NCBI GenBank assembly: GCA_030657355.1
Contig: CP131056.1
Span: 1,632,501-1,696,500, forward strand
Reading direction: 5' to 3'
DNA length: 64,000 bases
Source: Radicibacter daui
GTDB lineage: Bacteria > Pseudomonadota > Alphaproteobacteria > Radicibacterales > Radicibacteraceae
The notes beneath the pieces were generated by a model. It had not been told where the DNA came from and ran no database searches. It was given only the letters and a program-made list of their open reading frames with translations. Below are positions 15,680 to 23,292 of this stretch, one piece after another (positions within the stretch are counted from its first letter, which is position 1; each line of letters starts with the position of its first letter). A program made the position numbers and the translations under genes.

Positions 15680-16831
15680 TCAGAGCGAGTCCGAGCTAAA
15701 GACGCGCGGCACCTTCACCTCGCGGTGGATCGAGACGCTGAGCAGGATGCCGGTCGCGATCATGGTGGTGAGCATGGCGGTGCCGCCATAGGAGACGAGC
15801 GGCATGGGAATGCCGACCACCGGGATGATGCCGGTCACCATCGCGACATTGATGAAGATATAGAAAAAGATGTTGATGGTGATGCCGCCGGCCACCAGCC
15901 GGGAGAACTGCATGCGCGCGGAAAGCGCGATGGCAAAGCCGTAGATCAGCACCAGCAGGAAAAGCCCGAGCACGAAGAGCGTGCCGATGAGGCCGAATTC
16001 TTCTCCCAGCAGGGTGAAGATGAAGTCGGTTTCCTTTTCCGGCAGGAAGCGCAGCTGGCTCTGGCTGCCATTCATGAAGCCCTGGCCAATAAGGCCGCCG
16101 GAGCCGAAGGCAATCTTGGATTGCATGATGTTGTAGCCGGCGCCGAGCGGATCGCGCTCCGGATCGAGGAAGGTGTAGACGCGCTGTTTCTGGTAGTCGT
16201 GCATGAACTCCCAGAGCACCGGGAGTGCCGAGACGCCGGCGACGATGATGATGAGGAATTTCCAAAGGCGCACGCCGGACATCAGCATCAGCGAGCCGCC
16301 GACCAGCGTCAGGATGGTGGCCGTGCCAAGATTGGGCTGCAGCAGCACGAGCCCGACGGGGATGAAGATCATCGCCAGCGGCGGCAACAGCACCAGTGGC
16401 TTGCCCACCTGCTCGTAGGTAAGGCCGTGGAAATACCGCGCCAGCGCCAGCACCAGCGTGATCTTGGCAAGCTCCGACGGTTGCAGCTGGAAGACGCCGA
16501 GATCGATCCAGCGCTGGGCGCCCATGCCGATCTTGCCTTTCACCTCCACGACCACGAGCAGGAAGATCGCGATCCCGTGCAGGATGTAGGCGTAGCGCAG
16601 GAAGACGCGGATATCGACCATCGCCAGCATGAGCATCAGCACGAAACCGATGCCAAAGCGCGTGATCTGGCGGATGGCCCAGGGTTGCAGATTGCCGCCG
16701 GCAGCCGAATAGAGCAGCGCGGCACCGATCCCCGAGATCAGCGTGACCAGAAACACCAGCCCCCAGTTGAGCAGGCGCAGTTTAAGGCCCAACGAAAAAG
16801 TCGGTTCGCTGGAATCGATGTGTCTGTACAT
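15680..16831 (-). CDS. rodA: Rod-shape peptidoglycan glycosyltransferase RodA
   Basis: SEDS-family membrane enzyme that polymerises lipid II glycan strands during cell elongation, with a class B PBP partner. 383 residues from the ATG at 16831, preceded by GGCGGAG; the frame continues upstream but without family similarity. Seen: about ten hydrophobic helices, QRWIDLGVFQLQPSELAKI, LLQPNLGTATIL, the QKQRVYTFLDPERDP loop, GSGGLIGQGF, and LPEKETDFIFTLLGEEFGLIG with the essential acidic region. C-terminal MPLVSYGGTAML is typical. The usual partners mreBCD and the PBP2 gene mrdA are not adjacent. Confidence 0.95.
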   Translation of the reverse strand: MYRHIDSSEPTFSLGLKLRLLNWGLVFLVTLISGIGAALLYSAAGGNLQPWAIRQITRFGIGFVLMLMLAMVDIRVFLRYAYILHGIAIFLLVVVEVKGKIGMGAQRWIDLGVFQLQPSELAKITLVLALARYFHGLTYEQVGKPLVLLPPLAMIFIPVGLVLLQPNLGTATILTLVGGSLMLMSGVRLWKFLIIIVAGVSALPVLWEFMHDYQKQRVYTFLDPERDPLGAGYNIMQSKIAFGSGGLIGQGFMNGSQSQLRFLPEKETDFIFTLLGEEFGLIGTLFVLGLFLLVLIYGFAIALSARMQFSRLVAGGITINIFFYIFINVAMVTGIIPVVGIPMPLVSYGGTAMLTTMIATGILLSVSIHREVKVPRVFSSDSL

Positions 16832-17010
16832 GCATCTCCGCCCTGCCGGCGGGCGCTTCCTTCGCGGGCGCCGGCGCATGAGCCCTGTCATACGCCAGCC
16901 CGGCGCCGCGTTCCAGAACGCATCGCTGCAGTGCGGGGTGGTGAGTGGACGCGGGTGGCGCGTGCTGGTCGTGCATGTCGCTTCCGTCCCTTTCCGCTCT
17001 TTTGCCAGAC

Positions 17011-17060
17011 TTGACGGATGGCTGGGTGCGAAATACATCAAATCATCCGATGACTTGATG
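17011..17060 (+). promoter_or_regulatory. Promoter and palindromic operator upstream of the FadR/GntR-type regulator
   Basis: A -35-like TTGACG at 17011-17016 is followed 17 bases later by TACATC at 17034-17039. A 25-bp palindrome CATCAAATCATC-C-GATGACTTGATG occupies 17036-17060 with 11 of 12 positions paired around the central C. The TCATCxGATGA core resembles operators of FCD-type GntR repressors. Its overlap with the -10 predicts autorepression of the regulator and probably of the MFS gene behind it. Confidence 0.7.
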
Positions 17061-17080
17061 TTTTGGAGCGGCATGCCGCC

Positions 17081-17764
17081 ATGCAGCTGAACCGTGCTTC
17101 TCTGGTCGATGAAACCGTCAGCGCCCTGCGGGCCGGGATTGCGGCCGGACGCTGGGCGGTGGGCGGGCGCATTCCACCGGAACCCGCCCTTGCCGATCTG
17201 TTGAAGGTGAGTCGCGGCACCGTGCGCGAGGCTGTGCGTGTGCTCGCGGCGGCCGGTTTGCTGGAGGTTCGTCAGGGCTCCGGCACCTATGTGCGCAGCC
17301 AGGCTGACGGCACCGGCATGGTGCAACGGCTGGGCCTTGCCAGCCTCAAGGAGCGGCTGGAGGTACGCTGCATGCTGGAGAGCGAGGCGGCTCGCCTCGC
17401 GGCGCCCCGCTGCAATCCCGCCGACATCGCCGAACTCACGGGCTTGCTGGAGGCGCGGGATGCCGCACGGCCGGCGGATTTTGTCGAGCGCGACCTTGCC
17501 TTTCACCGCCGGCTGGTTGCGCTTTCCGGCAATTCGGCGCTGGAGGCGCTTTACGAGTGGTTTTCGGCCTCGGTCGCCGAAACCATTGCCGAAACCCGCA
17601 AGCCCTGGATGCCCGAGCCTGACCGTCCGCAGCACGATGCCATCGTTACGGCGCTTGCCGCCCATGACGCCGATGGTGCCGTGGCGGCGGTAAAAATCAT
17701 GATCGCGCCGCTGCTGGCCAGGCTGACGCGCGCGCTCGAGGACAGTTCCGAAACAGAAAATTGA
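17081..17764 (+). CDS. GntR-family regulator, FadR/FCD subfamily
   Basis: 227 residues. Seen: a winged HTH at about 8-70 (LVDETVSALRAGIAAGRWAV, IPPEPALADLLKVSRGTVRE, VRVLAAAGLLEVRQGSGTYV), then an all-helical FCD effector domain with the metal/ligand pattern LEVRCMLESEAARLAA, DLAFHRRLVALSGN and HDAIVTALAAHDA. FCD regulators sense small organic acids or amino-acid metabolites. Start chosen at ATG 17081; a TTG at 17063 is in frame, but the family similarity begins after 17081. The MFS gene follows 42 bp downstream, so permease control is likely. Confidence 0.92.
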   Translation: MQLNRASLVDETVSALRAGIAAGRWAVGGRIPPEPALADLLKVSRGTVREAVRVLAAAGLLEVRQGSGTYVRSQADGTGMVQRLGLASLKERLEVRCMLESEAARLAAPRCNPADIAELTGLLEARDAARPADFVERDLAFHRRLVALSGNSALEALYEWFSASVAETIAETRKPWMPEPDRPQHDAIVTALAAHDADGAVAAVKIMIAPLLARLTRALEDSSETEN

Positions 17765-17806
17765 AGCCTGCGGTCAAGCAAGGCCTCGCCACCATGGACC
17801 CCCAGA

Positions 17807-19099
17807 ATGACACTGCCTGACAACCACCCTTCCGCGGGCCCCGACCCGCAAGAACTGACACTGGCTGACGAGTTGCTGATCGAGGCCGAGGCAGCGGACG
17901 AGGGAGATATCCCAGTGCCGCCGACCCCGGTTTTCGGCCCGCTCGGCCGGCTGGTGCTGGGCGTGAGCCTCGTGCTCGTCTCCTTCAACCTGCGCCCTGT
18001 CTTCTCCAGCCTCTCCACCGTCCTGCCGGAAGCCCGGCAGGCGCTTGGGCTTTCTGCCTCCACCGCCAGCCTCATGACCACGCTGCCGGTGCTCTGCCTC
18101 GGTGTGTTCGCGCCCTTTGCCCCGGGTCTTGCCCGTCGCTTCGGGCCTGAGCGGACGATCCTCATGCTTTTGCTGCTGCTGGCCATCGGCACCGCGCTGC
18201 GCGGGGTGGAGCAGGCGGGGGTCCTCATTCTCGGCTCCGCGCTTGCCGGCGCGGCAATTGCCATCGTCAATGTGCTGTTGCCAGGCCTTGTGAAGCGTGA
18301 TTTTCCGCAGCAGGTCGCCCTGATGACCGGGCTTTATACAATGGCGCTATGTGGCGGCGCGGCGACGGCGGCGGGCGTTACCGTGCCGCTTGAGCGCGGC
18401 TTCGGGTCCTGGTCGATGGCGCTTGCCTTCTGGGCGGTGCCGGCCGTCCTCGTTGCCCTGCTGTGGCTGCCGCAGGCCCTGTCTGCCGGTGCTCCCGCAG
18501 GCAGCCATGGGGCCGCCCCCCGCAACAAGCTGTGGCGCAGCCCCCTTGCCTGGCAGGTCACCTTCTTCATGGGGCTGCAATCGGCACTGGCCTACTGTGT
18601 CTTCGGCTGGCTGGCGCCCATCCTGCGCGAGCGCGGCATGGATGCGGCAACCGCAGGGATGGTGGTTTCCTTCTCCGTGCTGGTGCAGACGGCGGCTTGC
18701 CTGCTGGCGCCGGCAATTGCCGTGCGCGGACGCGATCAGCGGCTCATCAATGTGATCATCATGCTGCTGGCGGTCGGCGGTTTCATCGGCTGCATTTTCG
18801 CCCCGCTCTGGTCGGTCTGGTTCTGGGCCTTCCTGCAAGGGGTGGGGCAGGGCAGCCTGATTGCCGTCGCGCTCACCATCATCGTGCTGCGCACGCCCGA
18901 CAGCCACACCGCAGCCCGTCTCTCCAGCATGGCGCAGAGCTTCGGTTACATGATGGCCGCGACCGGGCCGCTGCTGGTGGGCGTGCTGCGTGACTGGACC
19001 GGCGGCTTCTCCGCCGCAACAATCCTCTTCCTTGCCATCGGAGCCGGGGGCGTGGTTGCGGGGCTCGGGGCCGGGCGCAACCGGTTGATCAACGCCTGA
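17807..19099 (+). CDS. MFS transporter, CynX/NimT (cyanate permease-like) family
   Basis: 430 residues with about 12 hydrophobic helices after an unusual 45-residue hydrophilic acidic N-terminus (ELLIEAEAADEGDIPV). Seen: SFNLRPVFSSLSTVLPEAR in the first loop, a hallmark of the CynX/NimT group, MTTLPVLCLGVFAPFAPGLARRFG, the VLLPGLVKRDFP loop and a central loop after helix 6. CynX-like proteins export or import small anions, nitroimidazoles or cyanate; the substrate here is not known. Co-oriented and 42 bp behind a FadR-type regulator, and followed by a strong terminator, so the two form a compact unit. Confidence 0.88.
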   Translation: MTLPDNHPSAGPDPQELTLADELLIEAEAADEGDIPVPPTPVFGPLGRLVLGVSLVLVSFNLRPVFSSLSTVLPEARQALGLSASTASLMTTLPVLCLGVFAPFAPGLARRFGPERTILMLLLLLAIGTALRGVEQAGVLILGSALAGAAIAIVNVLLPGLVKRDFPQQVALMTGLYTMALCGGAATAAGVTVPLERGFGSWSMALAFWAVPAVLVALLWLPQALSAGAPAGSHGAAPRNKLWRSPLAWQVTFFMGLQSALAYCVFGWLAPILRERGMDAATAGMVVSFSVLVQTAACLLAPAIAVRGRDQRLINVIIMLLAVGGFIGCIFAPLWSVWFWAFLQGVGQGSLIAVALTIIVLRTPDSHTAARLSSMAQSFGYMMAATGPLLVGVLRDWTGGFSAATILFLAIGAGGVVAGLGAGRNRLINA

Positions 19100-19144
19100 G
19101 CTGGCGTGAAATAGTGGCCGGCCGCCTGGGCTTCCGGTCGGCTC

Positions 19145-19180
19145 AAAAGCCGGAGAGGGCCTTCCTTTCCGGCTTTTCTT
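19145..19180 (+). terminator. Terminator of the regulator-MFS unit
   Basis: AAAAGCCGG at 19145-19153 pairs with CCGGCTTTT at 19169-19177 around a 15-base, itself partly paired, loop. The descending arm merges into a CTTTT run. Confidence 0.8.
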
Positions 19181-19229
19181 TTGGCCCCTGATTTTTCAGC
19201 TGTTCTCGATTTCAGGACAATCCGTTGCC

Positions 19230-19261
19230 CCATGGGTGGATTTATTCAATCCAGCCCATGG
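19230..19261. promoter_or_regulatory. Long palindrome upstream of wrbA, candidate operator
   Basis: CCATGGG-TGGATT at 19230-19242 faces AATCCA-GCCCATGG at 19248-19261, an inverted repeat with a TATTC centre and one bulged base. It lies about 95 bp before the wrbA start. The GGATT-N5-AATCC core is the size expected for a dimeric regulator; a quinone or redox-responsive regulator is possible but not shown. Confidence 0.5.
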
Positions 19262-19355
19262 ACTAGATAGTAGTCACCAGCCAGTCGGGCCGGGCGGGCA
19301 TACCCCTCTCAGGAACGGCGGCGAAACCATTCACCTGCGAAGAGGGGTCTTCACG

Positions 19356-19955
19356 ATGGCTAAGGTTCTGGTTCTCTATTACAGCAGCTACGGTCACCTT
19401 GAAGTGATGGCCAAGGCCGTTGCCGAAGGCGTCGCCGAAACCGGCGCCAGCGTCGTCGTCAAGCGCGTGCCGGAACTGGTGCCGGAAGAAGTGGCGAAGG
19501 CTTCCCACTTCAAGCTGGATCAGGCGGCGCCGATCGCCACGGTCGACGAACTGGCCGAATACGACGCCATCATCTTCGGTGCGCCGACCCGCTTCGGTGT
19601 CGCCGCCTCCCAGATGCGCAACTTCCTCGACCAAACCGGTGGCCTGTGGTTCACCGGCAAGCTGATCGGCAAGATCGGCAGCGTCTTCACCTCCACCGCC
19701 ACCCAGCATGGCGGCCAGGAATCCACCATTCTCAGCTTCCACACCACCCTGCTGCATCACGGCATGGTCATCGTCGGCCTGCCCTACAGCTGCGCTGACC
19801 AGATGGGTGTCACGGAAGTCCATGGCGGCAGCCCCTACGGCGCCTCCACCATTTCCGATGGCGATGGCTCCCGCATGCCGTCCGAGCGCGAGCTCGGCAT
19901 GGCCCGCTTCCAGGGCCGCCATGTTGCAGAAATCACCAAGAAGCTGCACGGGTAA
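19356..19955 (+). CDS. wrbA: NAD(P)H:quinone oxidoreductase WrbA
   Basis: Tetrameric FMN flavoprotein that performs two-electron reduction of quinones, avoiding semiquinone radicals. 199 residues from the ATG at 19356 after AGAGGGG; the frame is open upstream but there the sequence is the palindromic control region. Seen: flavodoxin-like FMN loop [43 protein letters not shown], then [20 protein letters not shown] and [25 protein letters not shown], all WrbA hallmarks. The pirin gene follows 72 bp downstream behind a hairpin; wrbA and pirin are commonly paired in Proteobacteria. Confidence 0.96.
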   Translation: MAKVLVLYYSSYGHLEVMAKAVAEGVAETGASVVVKRVPELVPEEVAKASHFKLDQAAPIATVDELAEYDAIIFGAPTRFGVAASQMRNFLDQTGGLWFTGKLIGKIGSVFTSTATQHGGQESTILSFHTTLLHHGMVIVGLPYSCADQMGVTEVHGGSPYGASTISDGDGSRMPSERELGMARFQGRHVAEITKKLHG

Positions 19956-19961
19956 CCGTCA

Positions 19962-19993
19962 GCGGGGTCCGGCCAGATCGGGCCGGACCCCGC
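19962..19993 (+). terminator. Strong hairpin between wrbA and pirin, likely attenuator
   Basis: GCGGGGTCCGGCC at 19962-19974 and GGCCGGACCCCGC at 19981-19993 form a perfect 13-bp stem with a six-base loop. The following sequence has few T residues, so partial read-through into the pirin gene is likely rather than full termination. Confidence 0.6.
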
Positions 19994-20027
19994 CCTTGCC
20001 CCCACGCAGCGCAAGGAGTGCCTGAAA

Positions 20028-20741
20028 ATGATGACCCATATCCCCTTTGGCAGCCTCGGCCGGTTCACCAACGACTGGCTCAATGCCCGCCATCACTTCT
20101 CCTTCGGCCATTACTGGGATCCGAAGCGCATGGGGTTCGGGCCGCTGCGCGTGTGGAATGACGACACGATCAATGCCGGCACCGGCTTCGATCCGCACCC
20201 GCATGAGCACATGGAAATCATTACCTATGTGCGAAAGGGTGCCATCAGCCACCGCGACAGCCTGGGCAACCAGGGCCGCACCTCGCATGGCGAAGTGCAG
20301 GTGATGAGCGCGGGCTCCGGCATCGTTCATGCCGAATATAATCTTGAGCCCGGCGAGACCCAGATCTTCCAGATCTGGATCCAGCCGAACAGCCGCGACG
20401 TGAAGCCCCAGTGGCAGGCCCGCCAGTTCCCCGAGGCGACGGATGCCGGCAAGCTGGTGGTCATGGCGTCGGGCCGTGAGGGCGACGATGGCGCGCTGCC
20501 CATCCATCAGGATGCGGCGCTGCTGGCGGCCACCATCAAGGCCGGCGAGTCGGTCACTCACCATCTGGGTGCCGGGCGCGGTGCCTATCTTGTGCCGGCG
20601 ACCGGCCGGTTGAAGATCGGCAGCCAGGTCCTTGAAACCCGCGACGGTCTGGCTGTTCAGGACGAGACGTCCATCACCATCGAGGCGCTTGAGGAAAGCG
20701 AGCTGGTGCTGGTGGATGTCCCGCTCAAGAACTGGAAATAA
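20028..20741 (+). CDS. Pirin-family bicupin protein
   Basis: 237 residues, the size of the YhhW/YhaK-type pirins, starting after CAAGGAG. Seen: N-terminal cupin with the iron-ligand motif HPHEHMEIITYV (three His and one Glu position), RTSHGEVQVMSAGSGIVHAEYN carrying the next His/Glu positions, and a more diverged C-terminal cupin. YhhW has quercetin 2,3-dioxygenase activity in vitro, and other pirins act as redox-sensing partners; the in vivo role is not readable here. Position behind wrbA links it to quinone or flavonoid stress. Confidence 0.92.
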   Translation: MMTHIPFGSLGRFTNDWLNARHHFSFGHYWDPKRMGFGPLRVWNDDTINAGTGFDPHPHEHMEIITYVRKGAISHRDSLGNQGRTSHGEVQVMSAGSGIVHAEYNLEPGETQIFQIWIQPNSRDVKPQWQARQFPEATDAGKLVVMASGREGDDGALPIHQDAALLAATIKAGESVTHHLGAGRGAYLVPATGRLKIGSQVLETRDGLAVQDETSITIEALEESELVLVDVPLKNWK

Positions 20742-20780
20742 CGCCAGAGAAAGCGGCGTCACGTTTTCGATGATTGTTGC

Positions 20781-20818
20781 AGCGCCCCGGATGTTTCCAT
20801 CCGGGGCGCTGTTGCTTT
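20781..20818 (+). terminator. Rho-independent terminator after pirin
   Basis: AGCGCCCCGGATG (20781-20793) and CATCCGGGGCGCT (20798-20810) form a perfect 13-bp stem with a TTTC loop, followed by GTTGCTTT. Confidence 0.85.
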
Positions 20819-20829
20819 AGCATCGCGCC

Positions 20830-21066
20830 ATGGCTGAAACGCACTTCCTCGATGCAACCGGGCTGATCTGCCCGATGCCTATCCTGACCGCCCGGCGCGC
20901 GCTGAAGCCGCTTGCCGCCGGCGATCGTTTGACGGTGAGCGCCACCGACGAGGCTGCGCTCAGGGATTTTCCGGAGTTCTGCCGCATGGCTGGCCACCGG
21001 CTGCTGGAAAGCGGCACGGGTGAGGACGGCATCCTGCGCTTCGTGATCGAGAAGGGGGCATCTTGA
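20830..21066 (+). CDS. TusA-family sulfurtransferase
   Basis: 78 residues with the family signature LDATGLICPMPILTARRAL; the Cys of the CPMP motif is the persulfide carrier. TusA-like proteins relay sulfur for tRNA thiolation, molybdenum cofactor or sulfur oxidation; which applies is unclear, since no tusBCDE, moeB or dsr genes are adjacent. The stop TGA overlaps the TTG start of the deacetylase-like gene, so the two are co-translated, an unusual pairing of a sulfur carrier with a deacetylase fold. Confidence 0.9.
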   Translation: MAETHFLDATGLICPMPILTARRALKPLAAGDRLTVSATDEAALRDFPEFCRMAGHRLLESGTGEDGILRFVIEKGAS

Positions 21067-21992
21067 GCACGGCGCTGATTTCCCACGCGGCCTGCCTTGC
21101 GCACGATACCGGCCTTGGCCATCCCGAGTGCCCGGACCGCCTGCGCGCGGTCATGCAGGCGCTGGAGGGGGAGGAGTTCCAGTTCCTCGCCCGCCACGAT
21201 GCGCCGCGCGCCACCGGCGAGCAGTTGCTGCGCGTTCACACCAAGGGGCTGGTCGACGGCATCCTCGACAGCCTGCCCGAAGAGGGCTTGCGCTATATCG
21301 ACAGCGATACCGTGTTGTCCCCGGGCAGCGGAGAAGCCGCGCTGAGGGCGGCAGGCGCCGTGTGCCTGGCCGTGGACCTTGTGATGACCGGCAAGGCGAT
21401 CAACGCCTTCTGTGCCGTGCGCCCGCCGGGCCACCATGCCGAGGCCGACCGCGCGATGGGCTTTTGCCTGTTCAACAACATCGCTGTCGGCGCTGCCCAT
21501 GCCCGGGCGGCGCATGGCATCGAGCGGGTCGCGATCATCGATTTCGATGTTCATCACGGCAATGGCACCCAGGCGATCTTCTGGGATGAGCCGGGTGTCT
21601 TTTATGCCTCGACCCACGAGTTTCCCTGTTATCCCGGCACCGGGCGGGAAGAAGAAACCGGGGTCGCCGGCAATATTCTCAATTTGCCCATGGCGCCCTA
21701 TTCGAAGGCGGATGTTTTCCGTGCGCTCGTCAGCGACCGTCTGATCCCGGCGCTTGATGCCTTTCGCCCGGAACTGGTGATGATCTCCGCCGGCTTCGAT
21801 GCCCATCTCTTCGATCCGCTGGCGACAGTGCGGCTCGAAAACGCGGATTTTGCCTGGGTAACGCAGCAACTGGCAGCGGTTGCCGAGCGGCACTGCAAGC
21901 GGCGGCTCGTCTCTTCGCTGGAAGGCGGCTATGACCTTGGCGCACTTGGCCAATGTGCCGCCATTCATGTGCGCGAACTGATGCTGGCCTAA
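21063..21992 (+). CDS. Histone-deacetylase-family (acetoin utilisation/acetylpolyamine amidohydrolase-like) protein
   Basis: 309 residues with an arginase-deacetylase fold. Seen: GLGHPECPDRLRAVMQAL, the catalytic His pair in RPPGHHAEAD, the zinc ligands in IIDFDVHHGNGTQAIF and ISAGFDAH, and the GGYDLGALG block with the active-site Tyr. All catalytic positions look intact, so it should hydrolyse an acetylated amine: a lysine side chain, polyamine or small amide. Start is TTG at 21063, overlapping the tusA-like stop; this is the only start that keeps the N-terminal family block. Its 3' end overlaps the convergent solute-binding gene by 4 bases. Confidence 0.93.
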   Translation: MSTALISHAACLAHDTGLGHPECPDRLRAVMQALEGEEFQFLARHDAPRATGEQLLRVHTKGLVDGILDSLPEEGLRYIDSDTVLSPGSGEAALRAAGAVCLAVDLVMTGKAINAFCAVRPPGHHAEADRAMGFCLFNNIAVGAAHARAAHGIERVAIIDFDVHHGNGTQAIFWDEPGVFYASTHEFPCYPGTGREEETGVAGNILNLPMAPYSKADVFRALVSDRLIPALDAFRPELVMISAGFDAHLFDPLATVRLENADFAWVTQQLAAVAERHCKRRLVSSLEGGYDLGALGQCAAIHVRELMLA

Positions 21993-22753
21993 GGTCTGGC
22001 CGGGGCTTTTACCTCGGCCACCAGTGCCCCATAGGTGCCGTCGGTCTTCATCTCCTCAATCGCCTGGTTGAAGTGCGCGATGAGGTCGGTTTTGCCGGCC
22101 TTCTTGTCGAAGGCGATGTAAACGGAATTTTCCGCGATGGGCCGTGCCGCCACGCCGAGCTGAAGGCCGCCGGGAGCGGGAAGGCTGCCATCCTGCGGCT
22201 CCACCATCAGCATGGCGTCGATACGGCCGGCGGCGAGTTTGGCGAGGTTCTGGTCGTCATTGTCGGCGGTATCGGCGGTCAGGCGCCCTTCGGCGCGGGC
22301 CTTGTCGAAGCCGGGGCAATAAGCCCAGCCACGCATCACGCCGATGCGCAGATGGTCAAGATCGCGAATATGCTCGAACACCACCGGATGGTCGGCGCGG
22401 AAATAGAGCAGCACCCGCTCCTCATAGATCGGGTCGGAATAATCGTAATGCTGGAGACGTTGTTCGGTCTGGTAGAGGCCGCCGATCCCGGCAGCGCCGG
22501 CATCTACGCTCATCAGCGCGCGGGTCCAGGGAACCGCCTCGAGCCGCACCGGCACCTTCATGCGGCGGAAGGCTTCGGCGACCATGCGGGGGTAGAGCCC
22601 GTCGGCAACGTGGTTCTTGCCGGCAAAGGCCAGCGGATGGGCGTTTTCGTCAAAAAGGATGGTAACGCCGTCTTCAATGGAGTTCTGTGCCAGCGCCGGT
22701 GTGGCGGGCAGACCCAGGGTCAGGAACAGCCACAACAGCAGCACAATGCGCAC
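21989..22753 (-). CDS. Periplasmic solute-binding protein, family 3-like (orphan)
   Basis: 254 residues. Seen: a signal peptide (MRIVLLLWLFLTLGLP, cleavage after ALA-QN), then a type-2 periplasmic binding fold with DGLYPRMVAEAFRRM, VPWTRALMSVDAGAAGIGG, DYSDPIYEERVLLYF and the LAAGRIDAMLM block. No ABC permease or ATPase gene is adjacent, so it is either an orphan receptor, a signalling partner, or the remnant of a system elsewhere. It lies on the opposite strand between the deacetylase gene and xseB and looks like an insertion into an otherwise co-directional block. Confidence 0.85.
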   Translation of the reverse strand: MRIVLLLWLFLTLGLPATPALAQNSIEDGVTILFDENAHPLAFAGKNHVADGLYPRMVAEAFRRMKVPVRLEAVPWTRALMSVDAGAAGIGGLYQTEQRLQHYDYSDPIYEERVLLYFRADHPVVFEHIRDLDHLRIGVMRGWAYCPGFDKARAEGRLTADTADNDDQNLAKLAAGRIDAMLMVEPQDGSLPAPGGLQLGVAARPIAENSVYIAFDKKAGKTDLIAHFNQAIEEMKTDGTYGALVAEVKAPARP

Positions 22754-23014
22754 GGTTTCTCCCGCTTTGTCGCGTTATATGGCTCTCATATCAGCACTTG
22801 GAATTATTTTCGTGCAAAATTTTAACTAACTTAAAGAGGTTTGCGAAGGCCTGCCGCTGAATGGGGCGGCAGAGAGGCGGCAAGGCCGTGCCAAACTGCC
22901 CGCAGGGGCTTTGCCGCGGACCCGCCTGTTGATGGACTTGGCCGGCCGAATGTGCCAAAACGCGCGCTTGGGAAAACCCCGGGCATCGCCCGATAAAAGT
23001 TGCCGGATTGCTTG

Positions 23015-23284
23015 ATGACGAACACTGCTGCCCCCGACTCCACCGCGCTGCCGGCCGATATCGAAGCCATGAGCTTCGAGGCGGCTCTTGCCGAACTGGA
23101 AGGCATCGTGCGCCAGCTTGAGGACGGGCGCGGCAAGCTGGATGAAGCGATCTCGGCCTATGAGCGTGGGGCGCTGCTGCGCCGCCACTGCGAGCGCAAG
23201 CTCGGCGAGGCCAATGCCCGCATCGAACGCATCACCCAGCAGGCCGACGGTTCGCTGACCGCCACGCCGGTTGAAATCGGCTGA
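23015..23284 (+). CDS. xseB: Exodeoxyribonuclease VII small subunit
   Basis: 89 residues from the ATG at 23015. Binds XseA to form exonuclease VII, which degrades single-stranded DNA. Seen: the XseB signature SFEAALAELEGIVRQLEDGR, then LDEAISAYERGALLRRHCERKL with the coiled-coil pattern. The ispA gene follows after 8 bases, the arrangement found in many Proteobacteria. First gene of the xseB-ispA-dxs-tlyA block. Confidence 0.95.
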   Translation: MTNTAAPDSTALPADIEAMSFEAALAELEGIVRQLEDGRGKLDEAISAYERGALLRRHCERKLGEANARIERITQQADGSLTATPVEIG

Positions 23285-23292
23285 CCCGGCAA

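Noticed and set aside
16832-17665. Upstream extension of the rodA frame
   Set aside because: It would overlap a FadR-type regulator and its operator on the other strand; RodA similarity begins at 16831 with a ribosome-binding site.
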